Shown: one piece after another, positions 42,069-53,996 of the stretch
Layout: each line of letters starts with the position of its first letter
Numbering within the stretch: the stretch's first letter is position 1
Assembly: GCA_902554335.1 (NCBI GenBank)
Contig: CACDOD010000003.1
Location: 1 to 64,000, forward strand
Reading direction: 5' to 3'
DNA length: 64,000 nucleotides
Source: an uncultured Pelagibacteraceae bacterium
Lineage (GTDB): Bacteria; Pseudomonadota; Alphaproteobacteria; Pelagibacterales; Pelagibacteraceae
The notes under the pieces: generated by a model
What the model was told of the DNA's origin: nothing
Seen by the model: the letters and a program-made list of their open reading frames with translations, nothing else
Databases searched by the model: none
Program-made: the position numbers and the translations under genes

Positions 42069-43163
42069 ATGAACGATTTCAAAAATCAAAGTCCTTGGGG
42101 GACTCCACCAGGAGGAAACGGTAACGGAGATGGAGGCTTCAGAAGAGGTCCAACCCCACCAAATATTGATGAAATTGTAAAAAATTTACAGAGCAAAATA
42201 AATAGATTTTTTCCAGGAGGAAGTACTGGTGGCAAACCAATTATTTTAGCATTAATCCTAATTGCAGTTCTTTGGACACTTAGTGGACTTTATAGAGTTC
42301 TTCCTGACGAGCAAGGTGTAGTTCTAAGATTTGGAAAATTTATTAAAACAACTCAGCCAGGCTTAAATTATCATTTACCATATCCTATAGAAAGTGTGTT
42401 AACGCCTAAAGTAACAAAGGTAAATCGTATGGACATTGGTTTTAGATCTGAAAGAGATACAGGATTTACATCCTCAAGTGTTGCAGATGTTCCAGAAGAA
42501 AGTTTAATGTTAACTGGAGATGAAAATATTGTTAATATTGACTTTTCTGTCTTTTGGGTAATTAAGGATGCTGGAAAATTTTTATTTAAAATACAGGATC
42601 CAGAAGGAACTGTAAAAGCTGCCGCTGAGACAGCAATGAGAGAGGTGATTGCGAGATCAGAAATTCAACCTATTTTAACAGAAGGAAGATCTCAAATAGA
42701 GATTAATACACAAGAAATCATTCAAAATATTTTGGATGAATACAATTCTGGGATACAAATAACTCAAGTTCAAACTCAAAAGGCCGACCCACCTGACCAA
42801 GTTATCGATGCCTTTAGAGATGTACAGGCTGCAAGAGCAGATATGGAAAGAGCAAAGAACGAGGCTGAAGCATACGCAAACGATGTTATACCAAGAGCAA
42901 GAGGAGATGCGGCGGTAATATTGCAAGCAGCTGAAGCATACAAGAAAGAAGTTGTAGCTAAAGCAGAAGGAGAAGCAAGTAGATTTTTATCAATATATAA
43001 TGAATATAAAAATGCAAAAGATGTAACTCAAGAAAGAATGTATCTAGAGACCATGGAAAGAGTTCTTGCTGATATAGATAAAGTAATAATTGAAAAAAAT
43101 GCTGGGTCGGGTGTAGTGCCTTATTTACCTCTTCCTGAACTTAAAAAGAAAGTAACAAATTAA
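42069..43163 (+). CDS. hflK: FtsH protease modulator HflK
   Basis: Gly-rich N-terminus, SPFH domain, adjacent to hflC. Confidence 0.94.
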   Translation: MNDFKNQSPWGTPPGGNGNGDGGFRRGPTPPNIDEIVKNLQSKINRFFPGGSTGGKPIILALILIAVLWTLSGLYRVLPDEQGVVLRFGKFIKTTQPGLNYHLPYPIESVLTPKVTKVNRMDIGFRSERDTGFTSSSVADVPEESLMLTGDENIVNIDFSVFWVIKDAGKFLFKIQDPEGTVKAAAETAMREVIARSEIQPILTEGRSQIEINTQEIIQNILDEYNSGIQITQVQTQKADPPDQVIDAFRDVQAARADMERAKNEAEAYANDVIPRARGDAAVILQAAEAYKKEVVAKAEGEASRFLSIYNEYKNAKDVTQERMYLETMERVLADIDKVIIEKNAGSGVVPYLPLPELKKKVTN

Positions 43164-44032
43164 TGAAAAAAATTTTAATACCACTAATAATTTTAATAGC
43201 AGCAACAATTTATTTCTCAGTATTTATTGTAAAAGAAGTTAACCAAGCCATAGTTTTACAATTTGGAGATCCAAAAAGAATAATTATGAATCCAGGTATA
43301 AATTTTAAAATTCCTTTTATTCAAAATGTGGTATTTTTAGATAAAAGAATTTTAAACTTAGATACTCCACCAGAAGAGGTAATTGCATCTGACCAAAAGA
43401 GATTAATAGTTGATGCTTTCGCCAGATTTCAGATAGTTGATCCATTAAAGTTTTATATTTCGGTTGGAAATGAAAGAGTTGCAAGATCGAGATTATCAAC
43501 AATTATTAATTCAAGAATTAGAAGTGTATTAGGAACTCAAAGACTACAAACATTACTATCAGCAGATAGAACTAACCAAATGGCTTTAATACAAGATGGG
43601 GTAAATAATGAAGCGGAGAACTTTGGAATAAAAATTGTTGATGTTAGGATTAAAAGAGCAGATCTACCTCAAGCGAACAGTGATGCTATTTATAAGAGAA
43701 TGCAAACAGAAAGAGAAAGAGAAGCTAAAGAGTTTAGAGCAAAAGGTGCTGAAATGGCTGCAGAAATAACAGCAAATGCAGATAAGGAAGTTACTGTGAT
43801 ACTAGCAAATGCTGAAAAATCTTCTCAGATTTTAAAAGGGGAAGGTGATGGACGAAGAAATAAAATTTTTGCAGATGCTTTCGGACAAGATCCTGACTTC
43901 TTTGCATTTTATAGAGCAATGCAAGCTTACGAAAAGGCATTAATTGGAGGAGAAACTTCATTAATACTTTCACCAGATAGTGAATTTTTTAAATTTTTTG
44001 GAAATATAAAACAAAAAGAAAATCAACAGTAA
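43163..44032 (+). CDS. hflC: FtsH protease modulator HflC
   Basis: SPFH domain following hflK; VKEVNQAIVLQFGDPKR. Confidence 0.94.
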   Translation: MKKILIPLIILIAATIYFSVFIVKEVNQAIVLQFGDPKRIIMNPGINFKIPFIQNVVFLDKRILNLDTPPEEVIASDQKRLIVDAFARFQIVDPLKFYISVGNERVARSRLSTIINSRIRSVLGTQRLQTLLSADRTNQMALIQDGVNNEAENFGIKIVDVRIKRADLPQANSDAIYKRMQTEREREAKEFRAKGAEMAAEITANADKEVTVILANAEKSSQILKGEGDGRRNKIFADAFGQDPDFFAFYRAMQAYEKALIGGETSLILSPDSEFFKFFGNIKQKENQQ

Positions 44033-44042
44033 TTTAAAAAAC

Positions 44043-44234
44043 ATGAGAGAGCTTATAATAGCTTTAGGATTGTTTCTGTTCATAGAAGGGGTTCTATATG
44101 CCATATTTCCATCAAAAATGAAAAATATGTTATCAAAATTGAACCTAATATCAGACAAGCAATTAAGATCTGGAGGTTTGATTTTTGCAATAGTTGGGTT
44201 CGTAATTATTTGGTATTTAAAAAGTAATGATTAA
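44043..44234 (+). CDS. DUF2065 family small membrane protein
   Basis: 63 aa, two TM segments, between hflC and degP-like gene (typical DUF2065 context). Confidence 0.75.
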   Translation: MRELIIALGLFLFIEGVLYAIFPSKMKNMLSKLNLISDKQLRSGGLIFAIVGFVIIWYLKSND

Positions 44235-45624
44235 AAAGATTTCAACATACATAATTTTTTTATTATTCTCGTTCAGTGCAAATAGCAAAGATTATCCAGC
44301 ATCCTTTGCTAACTTAGCTGAAAGATTGATGCCATCAGTAGTTAATATATCAACTACTCAAGTAATAACCACTAAATCAAATCCCTTTCCATTTGAATTT
44401 CCACCAGGATCTCCATTTGAAGACATGTTTAGAGATTTTGGAGAGCCACAACAAAGAAGAACCAGTGCTCTCGGCTCAGGATTTATAATCGATATTAATG
44501 GCACCGTAGTAACAAATAATCATGTAATTCAGGGAGCAGAAGATATTTTTGTGTCTGTGAATGGAGAAAAAGAATACCAGGCAGAAATAGTTGGTTCTGA
44601 TCCATTGTCCGATATAGCAGTTTTAAAAATAAAATCTGAGGATAAATTTTCACCTGTTAAATTTGGAGATTCAGATACAGCAAGGGTAGGAGATTGGGTA
44701 ATAGCAATTGGGAATCCATTTGGTTTAGGTGGAACCGTAACTTCAGGAATTATTTCAGCAAGAAACAGAAGCATTGGTCTTTCAAGATATGAAGATTATA
44801 TTCAAACTGATGCCTCAATTAACTCCGGTAATTCGGGTGGACCACTATTTGATATGAATGGAGACGTGATTGGAATAAATACAGCCATTCTAGGTCAATC
44901 AGGCTCAATAGGAATTGGTTTTTCAATACCATCTAATAGTGCAAAGAAAGTTATTGAGCAACTTATAAAGTTTGGAGAAACAAAAAGAGGGTGGCTTGGT
45001 GTAAGAATTCAAAATGTAACAGAAGAAATTGCTGAGGTAGAAAATTTAGGTGAGCCAAGAGGAGCATTAGTAGCAAGTGTTGCTGAAGGCAGCCCATCAG
45101 AGAGAGGCGGAATAAAGTCAGGAGATATAATTTTAGAGTTTAATGGAAAAAAAATAAATGAAATGAAAGAATTGCCAAAAATAGTTGCAGAAACTAAAGT
45201 TGGAACAATAGTTGATGTAAAAGTATGGAGAAATAAAAAAGAAATAACAAAAAAAATCACACTTGGTAGACTGGAAACCTCTGAAGATTTTAGACCACAA
45301 TTGAAGAAAGAAGAAAAACCTAAACAAACTAGAATTGAAGGTTTAAAAATTGAAGTAAGGCCTATAACAGAAAAAGATATTACTGATAGAGAATTACCAA
45401 AGAATACATCGGGAGTTGTAATTACAAAAATTGATAATGATAGTCCTGTAAATTACTTAAAAGTAAACAACATTATAATTGAAGCCCAAAAGAGAAACAT
45501 AAATACACCAGGTGATTTAAATATTGTTGTAAATTCAACATTAAGAAGCTCTGAGAAAACAATATTAGTAGTTATTTACAATAACCAGAATCAAAAAAGA
45601 TATATTGGTGTTAAACTAGATTAA
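44227..45624 (+). CDS. DegP/HtrA-like periplasmic serine protease (Do family)
   Basis: Signal peptide, TNNHVIQGAEDI, SINSGNSGGPLFDMNG, two PDZ domains. Confidence 0.95.
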   Translation: MIKKISTYIIFLLFSFSANSKDYPASFANLAERLMPSVVNISTTQVITTKSNPFPFEFPPGSPFEDMFRDFGEPQQRRTSALGSGFIIDINGTVVTNNHVIQGAEDIFVSVNGEKEYQAEIVGSDPLSDIAVLKIKSEDKFSPVKFGDSDTARVGDWVIAIGNPFGLGGTVTSGIISARNRSIGLSRYEDYIQTDASINSGNSGGPLFDMNGDVIGINTAILGQSGSIGIGFSIPSNSAKKVIEQLIKFGETKRGWLGVRIQNVTEEIAEVENLGEPRGALVASVAEGSPSERGGIKSGDIILEFNGKKINEMKELPKIVAETKVGTIVDVKVWRNKKEITKKITLGRLETSEDFRPQLKKEEKPKQTRIEGLKIEVRPITEKDITDRELPKNTSGVVITKIDNDSPVNYLKVNNIIIEAQKRNINTPGDLNIVVNSTLRSSEKTILVVIYNNQNQKRYIGVKLD

Positions 45625-45626
45625 AA

Positions 45627-46538
45627 ATGGACCTTCAGTCCAAAATAATTTTAATATCTGGACCAACAGCATCAGGCAAGTCAAGTTTTGCAGTTAACTT
45701 AGCTGAAAAAATAAATGGTGAAATTATCAATGCAGATAGTATGCAAGTTTACAAAGAAGTTAAAATATTAACTGCACGTCCCACTATAAAAGATCAAAAA
45801 AAAATTAAACATCATTTATATGGGTTTATTAGTGTTAAAAGAAAATTTTCAACAGGACAATGGTTAAAGCACGCCTCAAAAAAAATTAATGAAATAAGAG
45901 AAAAAAATAAAGTTCCGATTTTAGTTGGTGGAACTGGTTTATATTTTAGAGCATTAATTGAAGGACTTGTAAGAATTCCAAAAATATCTGCAAAAAAAAG
46001 AAAAATAGTATCAGGTCTTCAAAAGAAGTTAGGACAAATTAACTTCTATAAAAAGTTAATTAAGCTTGATCCAAAAATAAAAAAAATAGTGAACCAAAAT
46101 GACTATCAAAGATCAATAAGAGCTTACGAGGTCAAAAAATTTACAAGAAAATCAATAGTTGATTGGCACAAAGATACAAAGCCACTTTTTATGAAAGATA
46201 CTTTTGTAAAGCTTTATATTGACTGCTCAAAGGATTTACTTTTAGAGAGAATTAAACTGAGAGCAGAAAAAATGCTCCCATATGGAATGCATGAAGTTAA
46301 AAAAATTAGAGGGATCAAAATACCAAAAGGTTACAGTTCTACAAAAATAATTGGGTTCACCGAAATTAAACGCCTATTAGATAAAAAGCAGGACAAGGAA
46401 CAAACAGTAGAGCAGATAGTCATAAAAACAAGGCAATATGCCAAAAGACAGGCCACATGGGCCAGAGGGAAGATGAAGAATTGGAAAACTATCAACACTC
46501 TGGATAAAAAAATCTCATTAAAAAAATTATTTAATTAA
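45627..46538 (+). CDS. miaA: tRNA dimethylallyltransferase
   Basis: ISGPTASGKSSFAVNLAEKINGEIINADSMQVY, RQYAKRQATWARGK. Confidence 0.96.
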   Translation: MDLQSKIILISGPTASGKSSFAVNLAEKINGEIINADSMQVYKEVKILTARPTIKDQKKIKHHLYGFISVKRKFSTGQWLKHASKKINEIREKNKVPILVGGTGLYFRALIEGLVRIPKISAKKRKIVSGLQKKLGQINFYKKLIKLDPKIKKIVNQNDYQRSIRAYEVKKFTRKSIVDWHKDTKPLFMKDTFVKLYIDCSKDLLLERIKLRAEKMLPYGMHEVKKIRGIKIPKGYSSTKIIGFTEIKRLLDKKQDKEQTVEQIVIKTRQYAKRQATWARGKMKNWKTINTLDKKISLKKLFN

Positions 46539-46568
46539 TCACTAAACCTTGACCAATTAGCACAACTT

Positions 46569-46583
46569 CAGCTAGATTAGCTG
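46569..46583 (+). promoter_or_regulatory. Hairpin occupying the ribosome-binding position of ilvB
   Basis: CAGCTA-GAT-TAGCTG perfect 6-bp stem ending 1 nt before ATG 46585 (after G46584). Confidence 0.4.
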
Positions 46584-46584
46584 G

Positions 46585-48350
46585 ATGTCAAAATTATATT
46601 CAGGAGCTGAAATTGTATTTAAATGTCTTGAAGATCAAGGTGTTGAATTTATTTTTGGTTATCCAGGAGGTGCAGTGCTGCCAATTTATGATGAATTAAA
46701 AAATCATAAAAGCATAAAACATATTTTAGCAAGACACGAACAAGGAGCTGGTCATGCTGCAGAAGGTTACGCTAGATCGTCAGGTAAGCCTGGCATTGTA
46801 TTAGTAACATCAGGCCCTGGTGCAACAAACGTTGTTACAGCATTAACAGATGCGTACATGGACTCTGTTCCTTTGGTTTGTATTTCAGGACAAGTTCCTA
46901 CTCATTTGATTGGAACTGATGCTTTTCAAGAATGTGATACAACTGGTATAACTAGACCTTGTACGAAACATAATTGGTTAGTCAAAGATGTAAAAGATTT
47001 AGAAAAAACTATTCACAAAGCTTTTGAGGTAGCAACAACGGGAAGACCTGGCCCCGTGTTAGTTGATATTCCAAAAGATATTCAATTTAATAAATATAAA
47101 TATTCAAAACTAAAAAAACAAAAAAAACTAAATGGTAAGTCACATAATTTTTATTCACAAAAAGATATTGATGAATTAATTAATTTGATAACTAAAGCAA
47201 AAAAACCAATAATTTATTCAGGTGGCGGAGTAATAAATTCAGGTATAGAAGCAAGCCAGCTTTTAAGAGAACTTGTTGATGCAACTGGTTTTCCGATAAC
47301 TTCGACTTTACAAGGGCTTGGAGCGTATCCAGGTGAGGATAATCAATTTTTAGGAATGTTAGGAATGCATGGAACATATGAAGCAAATAATGCAATGTAT
47401 TCATGTGATCTAATGATAAATATTGGAGCAAGATTTGATGACAGAATAACTGGTAAGATAGATGAATTTTCTCCAAAATCAAAAAAAGTTCACATTGATA
47501 TTGACCCATCCTCGATTAATAAAAATGTAAAAGTTGACCTTGCAATTGTAGGAGATGTTTCGTCTGTTTTAAAAAATACAATCAAAACACTAAAAAAGGA
47601 GAAACCAAATTTTTCTAAATCAAATAAATCAAATATTTCGAAATGGTGGGAGCAAATTCAAAAATGGCGCTCGGTAAATTCTTTAGGTTATATAAATAGT
47701 GAAGAAAGTATTAAACCTCAGTATGCGATTCAAAGATTATATGAATTAACCAAAAATAAAGATACCTTTGTTACAACTGAAGTGGGACAGCATCAAATGT
47801 GGGCTGCTCAACACTATAAATTTGATAAACCAAACAGATGGATGACATCAGGTGGACTTGGAACCATGGGGTACGGACTTCCAGCCGCTATTGGTGTTCA
47901 AATTGCAAATCCAAATAAACTAGTTATTGATATAGCTGGAGAGGCATCTGTTTTAATGACAATGCAAGAAATGTCTACAGCGGTTCAATACAGCCTTCCA
48001 ATTAAGATATTTATTTTAAACAATGAATACATGGGAATGGTAAGACAATGGCAAGAATTATTGCATGATAAAAATTATTCTGAAAGTTACACTGCTGCTT
48101 TGCCTGATTTTGTCAAATTAGCAGAAGCATATGGTTGTGTTGGAATAAGAGCAAAAACGCCTGAGGAATTGGATGATAAAATCATTGAAATGATCAATAC
48201 AGATAGACCGGTTATATTTGATTGTTTAGTTGATAAAGTTGAAAATTGTTTTCCTATGATCCCATCTGGGAAGCCTCACAATCAAATGATTTTAGGACCA
48301 AAAGATCAAGAAGAAAATAAAATAACTGGTAAAGGAAAATCTTTAGTTTA

Positions 48351-48351
<1 letters not shown>
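46585..48351 (+). CDS. ilvB: Acetolactate synthase large subunit
   Basis: FIFGYPGGAVLPIYDEL, ARHEQGAGHAAEGYARSSGKPG, DIAGEASVLMTMQE. Confidence 0.97.
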
Positions 48352-49936
<1,585 letters not shown>

Positions 49937-49977
49937 ATTTATACTCAAATTTACATTTAAAATTGTAATTTATTTTG

Positions 49978-49996
49978 CAATCTCTATTAGAGATTG
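49978..49996 (+). promoter_or_regulatory. Perfect hairpin between ilvC and leuA
   Basis: CAATCTCT-ATT-AGAGATTG, 8-bp stem, 3-nt loop. Confidence 0.5.
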
Positions 49997-50024
49997 TATT
50001 ATGCAGAGCTTTAAAAATTAAAAA

Positions 50025-51611
50025 ATGAGCGATAAAAATAAAGTATTTATATTTGATACAACGATGCGTGATGGAGAGCAGTCTCCAGGTGCATCTATGA
50101 GTTTGGAAGAAAAAATTCAAATTGCAAGAGTTTTTGATGAGCTCGGAGTAGATATAATTGAAGCTGGTTTTCCAATTGCATCCCCAGGAGATTTTGAAGC
50201 AGTAACAGAAGTTAGTAAAATTTTAAAAGTTTCTATTCCAGCAGGATTAGCAAGACATTCAAAAAAAGATATTGATAGATGTTACGAAGCTTTAAAGCAT
50301 GCTCCAAGATTTAGAATTCATACATTTATTTCAACTAGCCCTTTACACATGAAACATAAGTTAAACAAAACACCAGAACAAGTTTATGATTCAATTAAAG
50401 AACACGTAACATATGCCAGAAAATTTACAGATGATGTTGAATGGTCGTGTGAAGATGGAACAAGAACAGATATGGATTATATGTGTAAAACAGTCGAACT
50501 AGCAATTAAATGTGGAGCTAAAACTATAAATATTCCTGACACAGTCGGTTACACAGTTCCATCAGAATTCACTCAAATTATTCAAACTTTATTAAATAAA
50601 GTTCCCAACATAGACAAAGCTATTCTTTCCACACATTGTCATAATGATTTAGGTTTAGCGGTTGCAAATTCTTTAGCAGGCGTCCAAGCCGGTGCGAGAC
50701 AAATTGAATGTACAATTAATGGAATTGGGGAAAGAGCTGGAAATGCTGCGCTTGAAGAAGTTGTAATGGCAATGAAAACTAGACCTGATCTTATGCCATA
50801 TGAAACTGGAATTAATACTAAACTATTAAGTAAGGCTTCAAAAATAGTTTCGAATGCAACAGGATTTCCTGTTCAATACAATAAAGCAATTGTTGGAAAA
50901 AATGCATTTGCTCATGAATCAGGAATTCATCAAGATGGAATGTTAAAAAATAGACAAACATATGAAATTATGACACCAGAAAGTGTTGGTGTTAAACAAA
51001 CATCGCTTGTAATGGGAAAACATTCAGGCAGACATGCATTTAAAGATAAACTAACAAGTTTAGGTTATGTCGATGTAACTGATGATATAGTTGAAAATGC
51101 ATTTGGTAAATTTAAAATCTTAGCAGATAAGAAAAAGCACATCTACGACGAGGATATAATAGCACTTGTTGATGATAGCTTGATTATTGACAATAAAGTC
51201 AATGCTATAAATTTAAAATCTTTAAAAGTATTTGCTGGTACAGGAGAACCACAAAGAGCGGAGATGACATTAGATGTATTTGGTAAAGTTAAACAGGCAA
51301 CTGAAACTGGAGATGGACCTGTTGATGCAATATTTAAATGTATAAAATCTCTATATCCACACAATATTAACTTGCAATTATACCAAGTTCATGCGGTAAC
51401 AGAAGGAACTGATGCACAAGCAACAGTAAGTGTTCGAATAGAGGAAAATGGAAAAACTACTGTTGGCCAAGCTGCAGACACTGATACACTAGTTGCTTCA
51501 GCAAATGCTTACATTAATGCATTAAACAAAATGATAATTAAAAGAGATAAAACAGCTCCAGACAATACGCAAGTTTCTGTGGAGTATGACAATAAAGTGA
51601 AAGGTATATAA
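50025..51611 (+). CDS. leuA: 2-isopropylmalate synthase
   Basis: FDTTMRDGEQSPGASMSLEEKI, HCHNDLGLAVANSLAGV, C-terminal regulatory domain. Confidence 0.97.
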   Translation: MSDKNKVFIFDTTMRDGEQSPGASMSLEEKIQIARVFDELGVDIIEAGFPIASPGDFEAVTEVSKILKVSIPAGLARHSKKDIDRCYEALKHAPRFRIHTFISTSPLHMKHKLNKTPEQVYDSIKEHVTYARKFTDDVEWSCEDGTRTDMDYMCKTVELAIKCGAKTINIPDTVGYTVPSEFTQIIQTLLNKVPNIDKAILSTHCHNDLGLAVANSLAGVQAGARQIECTINGIGERAGNAALEEVVMAMKTRPDLMPYETGINTKLLSKASKIVSNATGFPVQYNKAIVGKNAFAHESGIHQDGMLKNRQTYEIMTPESVGVKQTSLVMGKHSGRHAFKDKLTSLGYVDVTDDIVENAFGKFKILADKKKHIYDEDIIALVDDSLIIDNKVNAINLKSLKVFAGTGEPQRAEMTLDVFGKVKQATETGDGPVDAIFKCIKSLYPHNINLQLYQVHAVTEGTDAQATVSVRIEENGKTTVGQAADTDTLVASANAYINALNKMIIKRDKTAPDNTQVSVEYDNKVKGI

Positions 51612-51612
51612 T

Positions 51613-52647
51613 ATGGGAATGTTTGATAAGTTAACTGGAATTTGGTCACAAGATATGGCAATTGATTTAGGTACAGCCAATACATTAGTTGTGCTTAAAA
51701 CTAAAGGTGTGGTTCTAAATGAACCTTCAGTAGTTGCTGTTGCTGATAACAAAGGAAAGAAAACTGTTTTAGCAGTAGGTGATGAAGCAAAAACAATGCT
51801 GGGAAGAACACCTGGAAATATTCAAGCAATTAGACCTTTGAGAGACGGTGTAATTGCAGATTTTATTGTCACGGAAGAGATGATTAAACATTTCATTAAA
51901 AAAGTACATAAAGGAAGTACTTTTGCAAATCCAAGAATCCTAATTTGCGTTCCAACAGGATCCACACCTGTTGAAAGAAAAGCTATTCAAGATAGTGCAT
52001 TAGCTGCAGGTGCAAGAAAAGTTCAACTTATTGAGGAACCAATTGCAGCAGCAATAGGAGCTGGACTTCCTATTTCAGAGGCAACTGGTTCAATGGTAAT
52101 TGATATAGGCGGCGGAACAACGGAGATAGCAGTTATGTCTTTAGGAGGCGTGGTGTATTCCAGGTCTCTAAGAATTGCAGGAGATGCAATGGATGTTGCA
52201 TTACAAAATTATATGAGAGAAGAATATAATCTTTTAATAGGTGATAGTACTGCTGAGAAAATTAAAAAAGAAGTTGGTACAGCTATTCCAACAAATAATA
52301 ATAAGTATCCAGTAAAAGGAAGAGACATTAGATCAGGAACCCCAAAGGAAATTAATGTTACGGAGGAAGATACTGCCGCAGCATTAAATCCAATACTTAA
52401 AGAAATGATCGGTGGAATTAAAATGGCTCTAGAAAATACACCCCCAGAGCTTTCAGCAGATTTAGTTGATATGGGACTAACACTTACTGGTGGTGGCGCA
52501 TTGTTAAAAAATATTGACAAAAGATTTTCTAAAGAAACTGGTTTACCAGTGCATATTGCTGAGGATCCACTAGCATGTGTTGCAATTGGAACTGGAAAGG
52601 CGTTAGATCAAGAGGAAACTTTTTCCTCAATGCTTACAGAGTATTAA
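51613..52647 (+). CDS. mreB: Rod shape-determining protein MreB
   Basis: MAIDLGTANTLVVLKTKGVVLNEPSVVA, IDIGGGTTEIAVMSLGG. Confidence 0.98.
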   Translation: MGMFDKLTGIWSQDMAIDLGTANTLVVLKTKGVVLNEPSVVAVADNKGKKTVLAVGDEAKTMLGRTPGNIQAIRPLRDGVIADFIVTEEMIKHFIKKVHKGSTFANPRILICVPTGSTPVERKAIQDSALAAGARKVQLIEEPIAAAIGAGLPISEATGSMVIDIGGGTTEIAVMSLGGVVYSRSLRIAGDAMDVALQNYMREEYNLLIGDSTAEKIKKEVGTAIPTNNNKYPVKGRDIRSGTPKEINVTEEDTAAALNPILKEMIGGIKMALENTPPELSADLVDMGLTLTGGGALLKNIDKRFSKETGLPVHIAEDPLACVAIGTGKALDQEETFSSMLTEY

Positions 52648-52652
52648 AATAA

Positions 52653-53495
52653 ATGGCCTCAGGCAGAGATGACTTTATAATTGCCGTTAGATCAGCCTTT
52701 CTAAAAAAAAGTAACAAACAACAGTTTTCTTTACTTGCATTAATTATATTTTCAGTTTTTCTAATTTTTTTATCAAATTTAAATTTTATTGGAATTAAAT
52801 ATCTTAAGACAGGCATAAACGAGGCAACTTACAGACTTTCAGCATTAATAAGTTATCCAGAAAAAAAGCTTAACGATACGATAGTATTCTTTAAAGAATA
52901 TTTTATTGTATACGAAGAAAATCAAAATTTAAAAAATCAAATAGATAAATTAAATAATGAAAGATTAAATTATATTTTTCTTGAAAATGAAAATAAACGG
53001 TTAAAAGAAATTGTTGGTGAGAATTCTTCTTTTATAGACGGAGTAGTTTCGCGAGTTTTAATTGATAAAGATGGAAAGTTTTTAAAATCAATTATTTTAA
53101 ATAAAGGTAGCAAAGATGGAATTAAAATAGGTATGGTTGTGCTAGAGAAAAATTATCTTGTTGGACAAGTGATTGAAGTTAACTTTACCACATCAAGAGC
53201 AATATTAATTTCAGATTTAAATAGCAATATCCCAGTAGTTATAGAACCAGGTAGCTTTCAGTCAATTTTAAGTGGCACAGGTAAAGATTATGGGAAAATT
53301 AAATATTCTAAGAATGAAATAAAATTTAAAGATAATGATATAGTATATACATCTGGTTCTGGAGGAAATTTTAGAGCTGGATTGCCAATTGGAAAAATTG
53401 ACAATCAAATTGAAAAATTTGGTGTACAATTTTTCTCTGATTTATCACAATTATCTTATGTAAAAATTCAATCAATTGCACCAGCAGAGGAATAA
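52653..53495 (+). CDS. mreC: Rod shape-determining protein MreC
   Basis: TM, coiled coil, VVSRVLIDKDGKFLKSIILNKGSKDGIKIGMVV; position after mreB. Confidence 0.93.
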   Translation: MASGRDDFIIAVRSAFLKKSNKQQFSLLALIIFSVFLIFLSNLNFIGIKYLKTGINEATYRLSALISYPEKKLNDTIVFFKEYFIVYEENQNLKNQIDKLNNERLNYIFLENENKRLKEIVGENSSFIDGVVSRVLIDKDGKFLKSIILNKGSKDGIKIGMVVLEKNYLVGQVIEVNFTTSRAILISDLNSNIPVVIEPGSFQSILSGTGKDYGKIKYSKNEIKFKDNDIVYTSGSGGNFRAGLPIGKIDNQIEKFGVQFFSDLSQLSYVKIQSIAPAEE

Positions 53496-53996
53496 ATGGT
53501 TCAAAAAAAAATAAATCTTAAAAATAAATTTTTAAAATATTTTCCTCTAATATTATTATATTTTTCAGTCCTAAATGAATTTGATATAGATGTTTCCAAC
53601 GATTGGCTTATATCTTTTAATTTACCCTTTATAATAATTTTCTATTGGAGTTTAAAGGACCCAGATCAAATAGGAAATGGATTAATATTTATATCAGGAA
53701 TTTTAAACGATGTTACTCTTGGTTATCCCATAGGTATAAGTTCATTTATATACTTAACAATAATAGCATTTGCCGCATACCTGAGAAATATAACTTTAAG
53801 ACCCAACATTTACAAAGACTCGGTTGTTTTTCTTGTTGCAATCTTGTTTGCTAATTCTGTTAATGCATTAATTTTAGGTTTCATATTTTCAATTGAGATT
53901 AATTTTTTTGAAATTATAACCAATATAACCTTCACTTATGTATTATATTTTTTGTTTGCTAAGATATTTAATTATTTAAAACCTGTAGGAGCCTAA
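53496..53996 (+). CDS. mreD: Rod shape-determining protein MreD
   Basis: Small multi-TM protein; GNGLIFISGILNDVTLGYPIGISSF; operon position. Confidence 0.87.
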   Translation: MVQKKINLKNKFLKYFPLILLYFSVLNEFDIDVSNDWLISFNLPFIIIFYWSLKDPDQIGNGLIFISGILNDVTLGYPIGISSFIYLTIIAFAAYLRNITLRPNIYKDSVVFLVAILFANSVNALILGFIFSIEINFFEIITNITFTYVLYFLFAKIFNYLKPVGA

